From assembly GCA_902783255.1 (NCBI GenBank), contig CACZQB010000016.1, positions 28,935-92,934 on the forward strand: 64,000 nt of DNA, written 5' to 3'. The stretch is from Oscillospiraceae bacterium. Its GTDB lineage: Bacteria > Bacillota > Clostridia > Oscillospirales > UBA644. Made by a program: the position numbers and the translations under genes. Positions within the stretch are counted from its first letter, which is position 1, and every line of letters begins with the position of its first letter. Positions 34,794 through 44,039 of this stretch are shown here, piece after piece. The notes beneath the pieces were generated by a model. The model did not search any database, was not told the origin of the DNA, and saw only the letters and a program-made list of their open reading frames with translations.

Positions 34794-35675
34794 TTATTTA
34801 TTTGTAAAAGCTGTTTGATCTTCGGGTATAATTTCACTGACTACGGCTGCCGCAAGAACAAGAACAGAGCCGAGCCATCCGGGAAGTCCGAGAGGTTCTC
34901 TTAAAAATATAACGGAGCAGAGCACCGAAACCACGGGTTCAAGATAACCGAGAATTGCCACGCTCTGAACGGGTAAAGACGCCATTCCGTTAAAATAAAG
35001 GCAATATGCAACACCCGTCTGCAAAACACCGAGCATAAGAACGATAAGCCCCGACTTTACATCCGGCAAAGGCAGTCCTCCGTTTTTTACAAGCACATAC
35101 GGCAGTATAGTCGCAGCGGCAACGGCGAGCTGAACAAACGCTCTGTCAAAAGCGGAAATATCTTTCAGTTTGCGGTTCAAAAACACAATAACGGTAAAAC
35201 AGCATGCCCCCAAAAGTCCGTAAATAACTCCTGCGGGACTGCCTGTTTCGCCTCCGATTATGCCCGAAACAAGAATTATGCCTGTAAGAGCCGCCGCAAT
35301 GCAGGGTATTTTTCTTTTGTCGAGCTTTTCTTTAAGAATAAACGGCGTAAGTATGATCACAAAAATCGGAGCCATATAGTTGCACAAGCTTGCCACGGCA
35401 ACGGTCGTGTTAACGTATGCCGCAAAAAGGAATATCCAGTTAAAACCGAGCCCCGCTCCCGAAAGAAGGAGCCATCCGATATTATTTCTGATTTTTTTAA
35501 AATCAGGTCGTTTACGGCTGACGAAAAGATAGATCAGGATAAAAAATGCGCCGATGATTCCTCTGTAAAACGCCACTGCTTCGCTGGGAAGAGAAACATA
35601 CCGCAAAAACATGCCGATAGTTCCGTAAAGAACGACCGCCAAAACAAAGCCTATTCGTTCTTTTACCGAAGACAT
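34794..35675 (-). CDS. EamA-family (DMT superfamily) exporter
   Basis: The 293-aa protein has ten hydrophobic segments in two halves, each an EamA domain; GTIGMFLRYVSLPSEAVAFYRG and AVSILGYLEPVVSVL-like blocks are typical of DMT exporters. These transporters export amino acids or other metabolites by drug/metabolite exchange; the substrate is not predictable. The gene is just upstream of the rhodanese lipoprotein on the same strand. Confidence 0.88.
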   Translation of the reverse strand: MSSVKERIGFVLAVVLYGTIGMFLRYVSLPSEAVAFYRGIIGAFFILIYLFVSRKRPDFKKIRNNIGWLLLSGAGLGFNWIFLFAAYVNTTVAVASLCNYMAPIFVIILTPFILKEKLDKRKIPCIAAALTGIILVSGIIGGETGSPAGVIYGLLGACCFTVIVFLNRKLKDISAFDRAFVQLAVAAATILPYVLVKNGGLPLPDVKSGLIVLMLGVLQTGVAYCLYFNGMASLPVQSVAILGYLEPVVSVLCSVIFLREPLGLPGWLGSVLVLAAAVVSEIIPEDQTAFTNK

Positions 35676-35737
35676 TCTCGTTTTACCGCAACCGACCGTA
35701 TATCAAGAGAATATATCTCTTTCATTTTGCTGCCCTT

Positions 35738-36373
35738 TCAGAATGGGATTTTAATATCAACTTTAATGCTTTTATCAACGGCATCGGCAAATTTCAATCC
35801 GTCTTTTTTACTGCCGACGATTTCGCCGTAATGAACGGGAACAGCGATCCCGGGCTTTATACGGTTCACCAATTCGGCTGCCTGCAAAGCGTTCATTGTG
35901 TATGTGCCGCCTACGGGAACAAACGCAACATCGCATTTTACCTTCTCCGCCTCGGGTGTGGCATCCGTATCGCCTGATATATATACGCGTTTTCCGTTCA
36001 GATTGATAATATACCCAACCCAGCAGGCGCTTTGAGGGTGAAACGGCTTGCCGATATTATATGCCGGAACGGTTTCGAATTCAAGTCCGTCTGCAACATA
36101 TTTTTCATTCGGCTTTACGGCAAATAACCGCATGTTCTTTTTTATCGCGCAGACCTTATCACGCATTGTTTCGGGAAATACGAGCACAGAGTTTTCCTTA
36201 GCCGTTTTTTCAATATCTTTCGGAGAAAAATGGTCATAATGATCGTGCGTTATAAAAATAAAATCAGCATTTTCAGGCGAAGTATCAGCTCTGAACGGAT
36301 CTACATGGATTATTCTGCCGTCAGCTTGCAGACATATATGATTTTGCCTGTAAACATACATATTTCCGGTCAT
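35738..36373 (-). CDS. Metallo-beta-lactamase-fold hydrolase (UPF0173-like)
   Basis: The 211-aa protein has the MBL metal site: FITHDHYDHFSP (HxHxDH), a further Asp in YISGDTDATPE and a C-terminal His in AVPVHYGEIVGS. The small size and Ile/Asp-rich N-terminus (IIHVDPFRAD) fit the UPF0173/UlaG-like branch. The start has GGAAGGTG upstream. Substrates of this branch are mostly unknown. It stands alone. Confidence 0.86.
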   Translation of the reverse strand: MTGNMYVYRQNHICLQADGRIIHVDPFRADTSPENADFIFITHDHYDHFSPKDIEKTAKENSVLVFPETMRDKVCAIKKNMRLFAVKPNEKYVADGLEFETVPAYNIGKPFHPQSACWVGYIINLNGKRVYISGDTDATPEAEKVKCDVAFVPVGGTYTMNALQAAELVNRIKPGIAVPVHYGEIVGSKKDGLKFADAVDKSIKVDIKIPF

Positions 36374-36502
36374 TTTATCACCTTCCGATAAATTAAGTTT
36401 TACAGCATGGGCATTTTTTTTGATTCTAACGGAATAATATCATATTTTACACGTAAAATCAAGAGGGATCCGTTTTAAAAAAACTGTTTCGGAATTTAAC
36501 TG

Positions 36503-36531
36503 TTGACAAATGCAAAAGAGCGTGATATAAT
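36503..36531 (+). promoter_or_regulatory. Consensus promoter of the HMA protein gene
   Basis: TTGACA (36503-36508), 17 bp, TATAAT (36526-36531) with extended -10 TGA. The operator-like inverted repeat begins one base downstream. Confidence 0.9.
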
Positions 36532-36549
36532 AGTTAGCATAAACTAACT
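36532..36549. promoter_or_regulatory. Operator-like inverted repeat AGTTAG-N6-CTAACT
   Basis: An 18-bp palindrome directly after the -10 box would overlap the transcription start, a classical repressor position. The same half-sites occur at 40411 and 40490. The half-site TTAG/CTAA resembles DtxR/MntR-family metal repressor sites; that assignment is inferred. Confidence 0.72.
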
Positions 36550-36572
36550 GTATTATTTTTAAGGAGGATACC

Positions 36573-36824
36573 ATGAATAAAATCACAGTAAAAATAGACG
36601 GAATGATGTGCGGCATGTGCGAAGCGCATATATGCGAGACGATAAGAAATGCGTTTCCGGACGCAAAAAAGGTTTCGGCGTCGAGAAAAAGCGGAGAGGC
36701 AACATTTCTTTACGAAAAGGAAATCAGCGAAGAAATTTTGAAAAAAGCGATCGCAGATACCGGATATACTTTTGTTTCCGTTTCAAGCGAGGAACAGAAA
36801 AAACACGGGCTTTTCGGCAGATAA
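36573..36824 (+). CDS. Heavy-metal-associated (HMA) domain protein, CopZ-like
   Basis: The 83-aa protein is a single ferredoxin-like HMA domain with the metal site GMMCGMCEAHICETI (CxxC at about residues 13-16). Such proteins bind a soft or transition metal ion and pass it to transporters or regulators. It has a consensus promoter with an operator palindrome at the start site, so it should be induced or repressed by metal level. No P-type ATPase is adjacent. Confidence 0.88.
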   Translation: MNKITVKIDGMMCGMCEAHICETIRNAFPDAKKVSASRKSGEATFLYEKEISEEILKKAIADTGYTFVSVSSEEQKKHGLFGR

Positions 36825-36875
36825 TACTTCAAGAAGCCTGTTTGCAATAAAATCATAAAAATCGAAAGAAAGTTT

Positions 36876-37421
36876 TTAAAGCTCCTTTCGCATGGCAGTA
36901 AGCTCCTGCCAGCCTGTAAAACGAGACAAAAAGCCTCTAGGATTTTTACCGTATACAGTAAAGCCCTCGCTTTCATAAAGTGCGATGGCTTTATTATTTT
37001 GCGATACAACTTCAAGCTCAAGCTGAAGATAACCTGCTTTTTTTGCGCATTCGATACATGCTCTTGTAAGCGCTCTGCCGATACCGATATGCTGATATTC
37101 AGTATCAACGCTTATGCCGAACTCCGCTCTGTGGCGTATTTTTTCTTTTACTCCTATTCGGCTTATCCCGGCAGAACCGACCGCTTTTCCGTCAATCTCC
37201 GCGATAATTTCGATTTCGTCATCACTCTCCGACTTGTTTTTCAGAAAAAGCGACTCTGACTCTGCGGTAAACGTGCATTCGTCCGCATATGACGCAAGAA
37301 AATCCGTCTGTTTGTGAGTTAATACAAATAAATCAAGCATCGCCTTCCCGTCTTTTTCGGTGCCGTTTCGCAAAACGCATTTTCTGCCGTCTTTTAAGAT
37401 CACTGTTTTGAAATATTCCAT
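36876..37421 (-). CDS. GNAT-family N-acetyltransferase
   Basis: The 181-aa protein contains the acetyl-CoA motif with VDTEYQHIGIGRALTRACIE (about 117-136) followed by LQLELEVVSQNNKAIALYES and GFTVYGK, typical of the RimJ/L-like GNAT group. The substrate is unknown. It lies 19 bp downstream of the hexapeptide acetyltransferase, so two acetyltransferases share one transcript. Confidence 0.88.
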   Translation of the reverse strand: MEYFKTVILKDGRKCVLRNGTEKDGKAMLDLFVLTHKQTDFLASYADECTFTAESESLFLKNKSESDDEIEIIAEIDGKAVGSAGISRIGVKEKIRHRAEFGISVDTEYQHIGIGRALTRACIECAKKAGYLQLELEVVSQNNKAIALYESEGFTVYGKNPRGFLSRFTGWQELTAMRKEL

Positions 37422-37440
37422 ACCACACCCACACCAATTT

Positions 37441-38070
37441 TCAGCATTGATTATTTAAAGATATCTCTTCCCAGTCTATGCGCTCACTTCTGTAAAAAAA
37501 CTCTTTGTCATGTTCCGAAATTTCTCTCATTACACGGCATGGGTTGCCGACTGCAACAACATTATCCGGAATATCCTTTGTCACAACGCTTCCCGCGCCG
37601 ATGACCGTATTTTTTCCTATACGAACTCCCGGCACGATAATAACTCCGGCGCAGATCCACGTGTTTTCGCCTATATATACATCTCTGTTATATTGCAGTC
37701 CTCTCGAACGGAGCGTGGGATCGATAGGATGATTTGCCGTTGCGACCGTTACATTCGGACCGAACAGCACCCTGTCACCAACATAAATATGTCCGTCGTC
37801 AACAAGAGTGAGGTTGAAATTTGCATAGACATTCGAACCGAAATGCACGTGATGTCCGCCCCAGTTGGCGTAAAACGGCAGTTCGATATAGCAATTCTCT
37901 CCGCATTCAGCGAAAACTTCATGCATATATTGCTGTTTTTTATCGTTATCGGTAGCTTTGAGCTGATTGAACTCACGAAGCTTATTCAGAAATCGGGCTT
38001 GCTCGATCAATATTTCTTCATCCGCAGGATCATAGATCAAGCCCTTGACCATTCGTTCAGATTGTTTCAT
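37441..38070 (-). CDS. Sugar O-acetyltransferase (maltose/galactoside acetyltransferase family)
   Basis: The 209-aa protein is a left-handed beta-helix acetyltransferase of the LacA/Maa type. The N-terminal helical region reads YDPADEEILIEQARFLNKL. Then come ELPFYANWGGHHVHFG, the catalytic His in TATANHP-like VATANHPIDP, and hexapeptide repeats ending in IGAGSVVTKDIPDNVVAVGNP. It acetylates sugars with acetyl-CoA, probably for detoxification or export. It is followed by a GNAT gene. Confidence 0.92.
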   Translation of the reverse strand: MKQSERMVKGLIYDPADEEILIEQARFLNKLREFNQLKATDNDKKQQYMHEVFAECGENCYIELPFYANWGGHHVHFGSNVYANFNLTLVDDGHIYVGDRVLFGPNVTVATANHPIDPTLRSRGLQYNRDVYIGENTWICAGVIIVPGVRIGKNTVIGAGSVVTKDIPDNVVAVGNPCRVMREISEHDKEFFYRSERIDWEEISLNNQC

Positions 38071-38135
38071 ATATGTTGCCTCTTTATTAATACGATTGAT
38101 TTTTTACAAATCATTGCCGCGGTTTCAGATAATCC

Positions 38136-38336
38136 TTATTCTTCTATTTTCCGTTTGAATATACATACGATGCCTACCGACGAGCCGTAGCTTTGGCTTG
38201 TGGTTGTGGAGCTTACCATTTCCCAGCCATCTCTGCCGAGTGCATTGAGCTATGCCGTAAGCTTATTTTCATCAACACGTCCTCCGAAAAAACCTTTAGT
38301 ATCGTAAAATACCGCTTTGTATTCGAACTTTTCCAT
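38136..38336 (-). pseudogene. DUF4177-like gene interrupted by an amber codon
   Basis: A GGGAGGA site precedes ATG 38336. The 66-codon frame reads MEKFEYKAVFYDTKGFFGG, then TAG at codon 29, then continues as LNALGRDGWEMVSS and ends IVCIFKRKIEE. That is the DUF4177 layout (YEYK start, LN-LG-GWE centre, FKR end). Only one stop interrupts it. TAG ends other genes here, so recoding is unlikely; a CAG to TAG mutation fits. Confidence 0.8.
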
Positions 38337-38392
38337 ATTATCCTCCCGTTTCAGATCATATTGTGTGTATTTGCAGCAGTGTCAATCAATGA

Positions 38393-38818
38393 TCACTGCT
38401 CACTGTCTGTTTTTTTCAGCGTGTCGTATATTTCCGATATCCACTCATTGTAATAATCATACTGACTTTCGGACCATCTGTCAAGAAGTTTGTTTAATGT
38501 TTTTTTATCTTCTTCGATATCTTTGCTTCCGTATTGTTTCGGATTTCGATTGACAGTTACCAAATGATTATTATCTGTTTTAAAATCAATGCGGAAAATA
38601 CAGTATCCCGTCCAGCTGCGATGCGCCAGAAGTGTTGGACCTTCCATATAAAAGAACCATTTATCCTCCATTGCCTGCGGTATATTGCCGCGGCTGAGAG
38701 ATTTCATTTCATTTTCGGAAAACTTCCTTGTAAGCACGAAAGTTTCATGCTGTTTGGGCATAGGCTCGGTTTTCCAGTCTTCACGGCAAGCAATGCGCTG
38801 TTTTCTGTTTTCTTCCAT
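38393..38818 (-). CDS. Conserved hypothetical protein
   Basis: The 141-aa protein starts at ATG 38818 with CAGGAGAG upstream. Its middle has strongly conserved-looking aromatic blocks: AMEDKWFFYMEGPTLLAHRS, then WTGYCIFRIDF and VTVNRNPKQYG. It is rich in Trp, Arg and Lys, has no signal peptide or TM, and is probably a small cytoplasmic globular protein. I do not know a function for this family. It stands alone between the DUF4177 remnant and the gene at 38996. Confidence 0.65.
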   Translation of the reverse strand: MEENRKQRIACREDWKTEPMPKQHETFVLTRKFSENEMKSLSRGNIPQAMEDKWFFYMEGPTLLAHRSWTGYCIFRIDFKTDNNHLVTVNRNPKQYGSKDIEEDKKTLNKLLDRWSESQYDYYNEWISEIYDTLKKTDSEQ

Positions 38819-38995
38819 ATGCTCTCTCCTGCACCACAATTATTATTCTGATATAAATACGGTTGTATGTTTTTAAAACCGCTGATAATTCATTATAAAT
38901 AGCTCTTCGATCCCGGATCAATAAGCAAGCTCCGAGCTTTTTTCATGTCAGTTGCTTGTATTTTCCATTGCCGGAACATTACCGAGTTATCGTGA

Positions 38996-40021
38996 TCAGT
39001 TCTTTTTTTGGTGATCTTTATTCTGCTTCGCTTCCGCCGCTTTCATAGCTTCGTTCGCCTCTTCATCCCAAACGGTCCTTTCGGGTCCGAGCGTGCCGTA
39101 CATCGTGTTTTCAAACGAATAAGTTATTTTTGCGGTCTTTATAAGTCTCTCGTTTTCAATGTCATCCGAAAAGGTGCCGAGACGGTTGTAAATATCCGCT
39201 GTGATCTCGTAATCATACTGTTCTCGTCCCTCGCGGCTCGTATAAATGATCTCCGCAAAATACCGTTCCGTATCAGGATCGTAATACGCAGTCCAGTTAT
39301 TGCCTTTCTTTTCCGTTTTCATGGTTTTTTTAGTCTCGTTCTTTTTAGTATTCCGCTTTTTAGTCATTATTCTCTTCCTTTCGTTTGCGATCTCAAGAAA
39401 CCTTCTGAGCGTTTCGTTCAAAAGTATCTGTTCACGGACTCTTTCGTTAAATTTGTTCGCGAAATCCTCAATGGTACAGTCAACATAAAAGTCCTTCGGT
39501 AAAGGGTTTGCGTATTCGCCTCCGCCGTAACTGCCCGCTGAGCTGCCGGGGGTGAAACAGTTGTAATGGATATCACTTGAACCGTTTTCGTGAAAACGGA
39601 GAGTGATTATATCATGTTCGTGAGCGATTGCTATATCGTCGTCGGCAAGATGGATGTCTCTGTGAAGGAATTCAAGCCCGTTTTCTTCCGCAAACCTTTC
39701 TGCAAACGTTTCATATTCGCCGCGGATGAGGACTTTTCTTTTACGCCACTGCTTCACAAGGTCAGGCGATGCTGCTGCGGACTTGACCGTTCGGTTCAGG
39801 ATAAGGCAGTCTATATGTGAAAACGCATCGAGATAGCCATCGCCAAGTTTGGTTATTCCCTCGGTCACGCTTAAAGTATCGTATTCTTTCGCCCATTTTC
39901 TGCCCGATTGATGCCATACATCTGCGTCTTCACGGTATATCTCGCCTTCGCCCTTAACTTCAAGCAGCCCGCTGTAATGATTTATGTAAATTATCTTTTC
40001 GTTGTGTTTTGAAAAATACAC
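38996..40021 (-). CDS. Hypothetical protein with basic linker between two domains
   Basis: The 341-aa protein has an N-terminal part (about 1-215) with NGLEFLHRDIHLADDDIAIA and many acidic strands. A strongly basic linker (about 218-240, MTKKRNTKKNETKK) follows, then a C-terminal beta-rich domain (NNWTAYYDPDTERYFAEIIY). The linker begins with a Met and could mark an internal start or an old gene fusion. No signal peptide, TM or catalytic motif is recognised, and I assign no function. Confidence 0.55.
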   Translation of the reverse strand: MYFSKHNEKIIYINHYSGLLEVKGEGEIYREDADVWHQSGRKWAKEYDTLSVTEGITKLGDGYLDAFSHIDCLILNRTVKSAAASPDLVKQWRKRKVLIRGEYETFAERFAEENGLEFLHRDIHLADDDIAIAHEHDIITLRFHENGSSDIHYNCFTPGSSAGSYGGGEYANPLPKDFYVDCTIEDFANKFNERVREQILLNETLRRFLEIANERKRIMTKKRNTKKNETKKTMKTEKKGNNWTAYYDPDTERYFAEIIYTSREGREQYDYEITADIYNRLGTFSDDIENERLIKTAKITYSFENTMYGTLGPERTVWDEEANEAMKAAEAKQNKDHQKKN

Positions 40022-40381
40022 GCAAAGCCCTCTTTTCTGTTTTTAATATGTCAAAACGGATTTTCGGTAAGATTTTTCGGTACTTTATTCTGAAAGATCA
40101 AAACGGCGATCGCTGAAAACAGCATTCACAGGCACCTGTTTACTCTTTTTTATATTATACCCGAAATATTCTGATTTTTCAAGAGAAATGATTAAAAATT
40201 ATTTGTATCTGTTATTTTAAGCGTTTTCCGACTATGATGAGTTTATGCAGGCAATACAGGGTATCGCCAGGTTCGTCATAAAGAAGCTTTAAGGACTCCT
40301 TTCGATGATCTTTAGTTATGAATAAAGCGTTAAAACCGTTATGCTGTTCTATTCGAAAACGCCCATAAACGCCTTAGGTAC
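40022..40381. other. Intergenic region without a recognisable gene
   Basis: No open frame with a ribosome site is visible. A short plus-strand stretch (about 40210-40283) reads like the end of a coding frame (FSDYDEFMQAIQGIARF...) and may be a remnant. The metal-unit promoter begins at 40382. Confidence 0.5.
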
Positions 40382-40410
40382 TTGACAAAAGGCAAAAGGT
40401 GTGCTACAAT
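40382..40410 (+). promoter_or_regulatory. Promoter of the ZIP remnant / ABC transporter unit
   Basis: TTGACA (40382-40387), 17 bp, TACAAT (40405-40410) with extended -10 TGC, directly followed by an operator-like palindrome. Confidence 0.82.
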
Positions 40411-40428
40411 AGTTAGCATAGACTAACC
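40411..40428. promoter_or_regulatory. Operator-like inverted repeat, second copy
   Basis: AGTTAGCATAGACTAACC matches the HMA-gene operator at 16 of 18 positions and sits at the same place relative to the -10 box. Confidence 0.75.
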
Positions 40429-40489
40429 GCTTTTATTCCTTTAAAGGGAAATTGAAAGAGCTGTAGCTCGATATTTTTTTTGAGTTGTT

Positions 40490-40507
40490 GGTTAGCTGCG
40501 ACTAACT
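40490..40507. promoter_or_regulatory. Operator-like inverted repeat, third copy
   Basis: GGTTAGCTGCGACTAACT keeps both half-sites with a different 6-bp centre. It lies in the leader of the ZIP remnant, about 15 bp before its ribosome site, and could bind the same regulator as a roadblock. Confidence 0.65.
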
Positions 40508-40523
40508 AGCTCGACAGGACGAT

Positions 40524-40784
40524 ATGATGTGGATAAAAGTGTTTGAAGGAATCATAATTCCATTTCTGGGAACGGCGCTCGGTTCGGCATGCGTGTTCTT
40601 TATGAAAAAGAGCTCTGCCGTACTGTTCAGCGGGCGCTCACGGGTTTCGCCGCCGGCGCGATGGTCTACGTAGTCGCTGAAGCTGATTCCCGAAATGTCA
40701 GCCGGCGAACATTCCAATGTGGGAGTTTTCTTGTTTGCTCTCGGATTTACGTTAATGATAGCGCTCGATGTAGCGCTTGGATAA
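40524..40784 (+). pseudogene. ZIP-family metal transporter remnant
   Basis: The first frame reads MMWIKVFEGIIIPFLGTALG and CVFFMKKS, the ZIP N-terminus. A second frame supplies TVQRALTGFAAGAMV, and another ends with EMSAGEHSNVGVFLFALGFT and a final ALDVALG. Together they are the conserved start, first-TM pair and middle of a GufA-type ZIP permease, broken by frameshifts and internal deletion to about 260 bp of a gene normally near 780 bp. It retains promoter and operators, so transcription now mainly reads into the ABC transporter 16 bp downstream. Confidence 0.85.
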
Positions 40785-40800
40785 TAAACGGAGGCTAAAT

Positions 40801-41502
40801 ATGTCTATTGTACAATTTGATAATGTTTCACGGGTCTATACAAGCGGCGATCACGAACTGCGGGCTCTTGACCGTGTAAGCTTCACGCTTGATGAGGGGA
40901 AATTCATCGTGATCCTCGGCCCGTCCGGTGCAGGAAAAAGCACACTTCTGAATCTTCTGGGCGGACTCGACAGTCCGAGCGAGGGTACGATCACAGTAAA
41001 CGGAAAAGATATTTCAGAGCTTTCCGACAATGAGCTTGCGGATTACCGTGCTTCCACGGTAGGTTTCGTATTCCAGTTTTACAATCTGATTCCGACGTTG
41101 ACGGTATATGAAAACGTAAAACTTGTTTCCGAAATATCAAAAAACGCGCTCGATGCAAAAGAAATGATTGAAAAAGTCGGACTTCCTGACCACCTGAACA
41201 ACTTCCCGTCCGAACTGTCAGGCGGAGAGCAGCAAAGGATATCCATTGCCCGCGCACTATGCAAGAATCCGAAGATACTGCTTTGCGACGAACCGACAGG
41301 CGCTCTTGACTCTGCGACCGGTGTGATGGTGCTTAAGCTTTTGCTCGATATGGCAAGAAACTACGGCAAGACAATAGTTATTGTCACTCATAATCAGAAT
41401 ATTGCAAAGATGGCGGACGTCATTATCCGCGTCAAAAACGGAAAGATCCGATCGATTGAAGAGCAGGATAATCCTCTTTCCGCAGATGAGGTGGACTGGT
41501 AA
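40801..41502 (+). CDS. ABC transporter ATP-binding protein (MacB/LolD type)
   Basis: The 233-aa protein starts at ATG 40801 with CGGAGG upstream. It has Walker [10 protein letters not shown], a Q-loop in [19 protein letters not shown] (typical of the MacB/LolD group), signature [15 protein letters not shown], Walker [13 protein letters not shown] and the H-loop IVTHN. It powers the FtsX-type permease encoded next, whose ATG overlaps its stop by 1 bp (TAATG). Such pairs act on lipoproteins, peptides or antimicrobial stress rather than bulk nutrient uptake. Confidence 0.93.
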   Translation: MSIVQFDNVSRVYTSGDHELRALDRVSFTLDEGKFIVILGPSGAGKSTLLNLLGGLDSPSEGTITVNGKDISELSDNELADYRASTVGFVFQFYNLIPTLTVYENVKLVSEISKNALDAKEMIEKVGLPDHLNNFPSELSGGEQQRISIARALCKNPKILLCDEPTGALDSATGVMVLKLLLDMARNYGKTIVIVTHNQNIAKMADVIIRVKNGKIRSIEEQDNPLSADEVDW

Positions 41503-43889
41503 TGCTGTTTCGTAAATTGATCCGTACCGCATGGAGCTATAAAGCTCAATTTATTTCGATGATCATTATGCTGACACTGGGGATCGGTGTTTTTCTCGGC
41601 TTCAACATGGAATGGAAAACGATCGAATATGACACGTCACGCTTTTTCGAAGATACAAAATATGCTGACTACAGGCTCTATTCAGAGACAGGATTTACTA
41701 AGGACGATCTGAATAAAATCGCATCTATAGACGGTGTGGACGCGGCGACGAGGTATCTTTCCGTCAATCTTGAAATCAAGGGCGAAAGCAAAAAGTCCAT
41801 TGCTCTGGATGTTTCCGAGAACTTTACCGTTTCGAATTTTGTGCTGATGAGCGGCAGAGAATACGATGAGAAAAGCGACGGTTTCTGGCTGTCCGATAAA
41901 TTCGCAAAACTCAATAACATTGCCCTCGGCGATACGATCACTTTGGAATTTCAAGGCATGGATATAAGCGGAGAGGTTGTCGGGCTTATCAAATCTGGCG
42001 AGCATATGATCTGCCTGGCGGACAGCAATCAGGTCATGCCGGATTATAATACTTTCGGTTATGCATATACCTCTCCATCCAAGCTGAATGACATTCTGCG
42101 CCAGAAGGCGCTCGGCGCTGTCATCGAAGAGCTGAAAGCGGCAGGTGTTCCCGAAGACAAGGCACAAAATCAGGCGGAGGGAATGCGGACAGACGAAATG
42201 CTGGGCGAAGCAGCCGACAGAGTTTTCTCTCAGATCAATCTGCGCTCCGGCATGGAAAAGACCGCCCTGGAAGACGCGGTGAAGGAAAAGCTCGGCAGAA
42301 CGCTGATGGTCGTATCAAAGGACGATCACGTTGTTTATCAAGAAGCAATGGGCGAAGCGTCCGAAGGAAAGGCTATGGGCTCGATACTGCCTGTACTGTT
42401 CCTTGCCATCGCCGTACTGACAATGGTAACTACCATGCACCGTATCGCGACAAAGGAAAAGACTCAGATCGGGGTGTTGAAAGCGCTCGGATTTAAAAAC
42501 CGGACGATCCTTTTCCACTATTCTCTGTACGGTCTCTTCATCGGTATCGTCGGCTCTGCCTTAGGCGTAGTGCTCGGCTATTTTATCTGCAAGCTTGTCA
42601 TGAGCGAAAACGGAATGATGGGCACATATTTCGACATGCCGGACTGGTCGGCGGCAACGCCCGCATTCTGTTATCCGGTAATTGCAGGCGCGATAATTCT
42701 GCTGGCACTGATCAGTTTTCTTTCGGTTCGCGCTCAGCTTAAAGGCACAGCCGCAGATGCACTTCGCCCGTATACCCCGAAGAAAATGAAAAAATCATTT
42801 CTTGAAAGGCTCCCATTCTTCAGTAAAATGAACTTTGCGACAAAATGGAATATCCGCGACCTTATGCGCCACAAAAGTCGCTGCGCCATGACGCTTGTCG
42901 GAATAATCGGATGCATGGTGCTGATGGTCGCAGGCCTCGGTATGCGCGACACAATGTCGGGTTTTCTCGATCTGTTTGACAACGGCATATCCCATTACGT
43001 AACAAAGGTCAATCTGGTCGAAAACACGGATCCTGAAAAAGCGTTGCCGCTGATAAACGATCTTGACGGTGACTGGGAGAGCTATTCCGGTATCAGCATC
43101 GACGGCTATACCGCGACGCTCGATATCGTCCGCAACGAAAACGGCAGATTCAGCGTAATCGACGAAGATAATAAAGAGATCGATTTGCGAGACGACGGCG
43201 TCTATCTGTGCCTGCGACTTGCAGATCGCGCGAAGATCGGCGAATACATCGAGTTCTCGCCGTACGGCGGCGATGAAACGTACCGTGTCAAAGTCGTAGG
43301 ATACAACCGCTCGATCATGACCGAAAGCATTACGATGACCGACTCACTTGCAAATGAGCTGGGAATAAAATACAGCGTCTCCGCTGTATATACTGACAAG
43401 AGTTCAAGCGAAATACCCTCATCCGAAATCATTTCGGGAAAACAGGACAAACGTCAGCTCATGGACAGTTTTAAAAGCTTCGTGCAGATAATGGACACAA
43501 TGGTCCTGATCCTCGTTATTGCCGCGGTCATTCTCGGGATCGTGGTCCTTTACAATCTGGGTATTATGAGTTACGTCGAAAGGTCAAGGGAACTCGCCAC
43601 CCTCAAAGTATTGGGATTCAGAAGCAAAAAAATAGGCAGATTGCTGATTTCGCAAAACATCTGGCTGACCGTCATCGGAGTTATCATTGGCATTCCCGCG
43701 GGTGTCGGAACGCTCCAATGGATGCTTGAAGCCCTTGCAAGCGAATATGAGATGAAACTGATGCTCGGTCCGCTGACGTATTCGGTATCTGTCGCACTTA
43801 CGTTCGGAGTATCGCTTCTTGTCGGTTGGATGGTGGCAAGAAAAAACAAAAAGATAGATATGGTCGAAGCGCTTAAAAACGCAGAATGA
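41502..43889 (+). CDS. FtsX-domain ABC transporter permease
   Basis: The 795-aa protein has an N-terminal TM (about 18-38), a large extracytoplasmic domain (about 45-285), three TMs with the first FtsX domain (ending near 410), a second anchor near 460 (KSRCAMTLVGIIGCMVLMVA), a second periplasm-like domain and a final FtsX block with MSYVERSRELATLKVLGFRS. Two FtsX copies in one chain are typical of large Bacillota permeases. It is transcribed with its ATPase behind the metal-type promoter. The substrate is unknown. Confidence 0.9.
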   Translation: MLFRKLIRTAWSYKAQFISMIIMLTLGIGVFLGFNMEWKTIEYDTSRFFEDTKYADYRLYSETGFTKDDLNKIASIDGVDAATRYLSVNLEIKGESKKSIALDVSENFTVSNFVLMSGREYDEKSDGFWLSDKFAKLNNIALGDTITLEFQGMDISGEVVGLIKSGEHMICLADSNQVMPDYNTFGYAYTSPSKLNDILRQKALGAVIEELKAAGVPEDKAQNQAEGMRTDEMLGEAADRVFSQINLRSGMEKTALEDAVKEKLGRTLMVVSKDDHVVYQEAMGEASEGKAMGSILPVLFLAIAVLTMVTTMHRIATKEKTQIGVLKALGFKNRTILFHYSLYGLFIGIVGSALGVVLGYFICKLVMSENGMMGTYFDMPDWSAATPAFCYPVIAGAIILLALISFLSVRAQLKGTAADALRPYTPKKMKKSFLERLPFFSKMNFATKWNIRDLMRHKSRCAMTLVGIIGCMVLMVAGLGMRDTMSGFLDLFDNGISHYVTKVNLVENTDPEKALPLINDLDGDWESYSGISIDGYTATLDIVRNENGRFSVIDEDNKEIDLRDDGVYLCLRLADRAKIGEYIEFSPYGGDETYRVKVVGYNRSIMTESITMTDSLANELGIKYSVSAVYTDKSSSEIPSSEIISGKQDKRQLMDSFKSFVQIMDTMVLILVIAAVILGIVVLYNLGIMSYVERSRELATLKVLGFRSKKIGRLLISQNIWLTVIGVIIGIPAGVGTLQWMLEALASEYEMKLMLGPLTYSVSVALTFGVSLLVGWMVARKNKKIDMVEALKNAE

Positions 43890-44039
43890 GCGGTTAATAT
43901 GAATACGATCACAATCAGAAAATCGAAGATGCATCCATTTGTTCATAATTGTTTCCTCCGGTCTGAGTGGAGTCCTCTCACTGCTTACTGGCGGGAAATG
44001 ATGGTTTTGAACGAAAAAACACAAAATAATAAAAAACTC

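Noticed and set aside
38136..38336. Reassignment of TAG as a sense codon
   Set aside because: TAG is used as a normal stop elsewhere, for example at the end of the lipoprotein sortase gene (24763-24761), so a point mutation is simpler.
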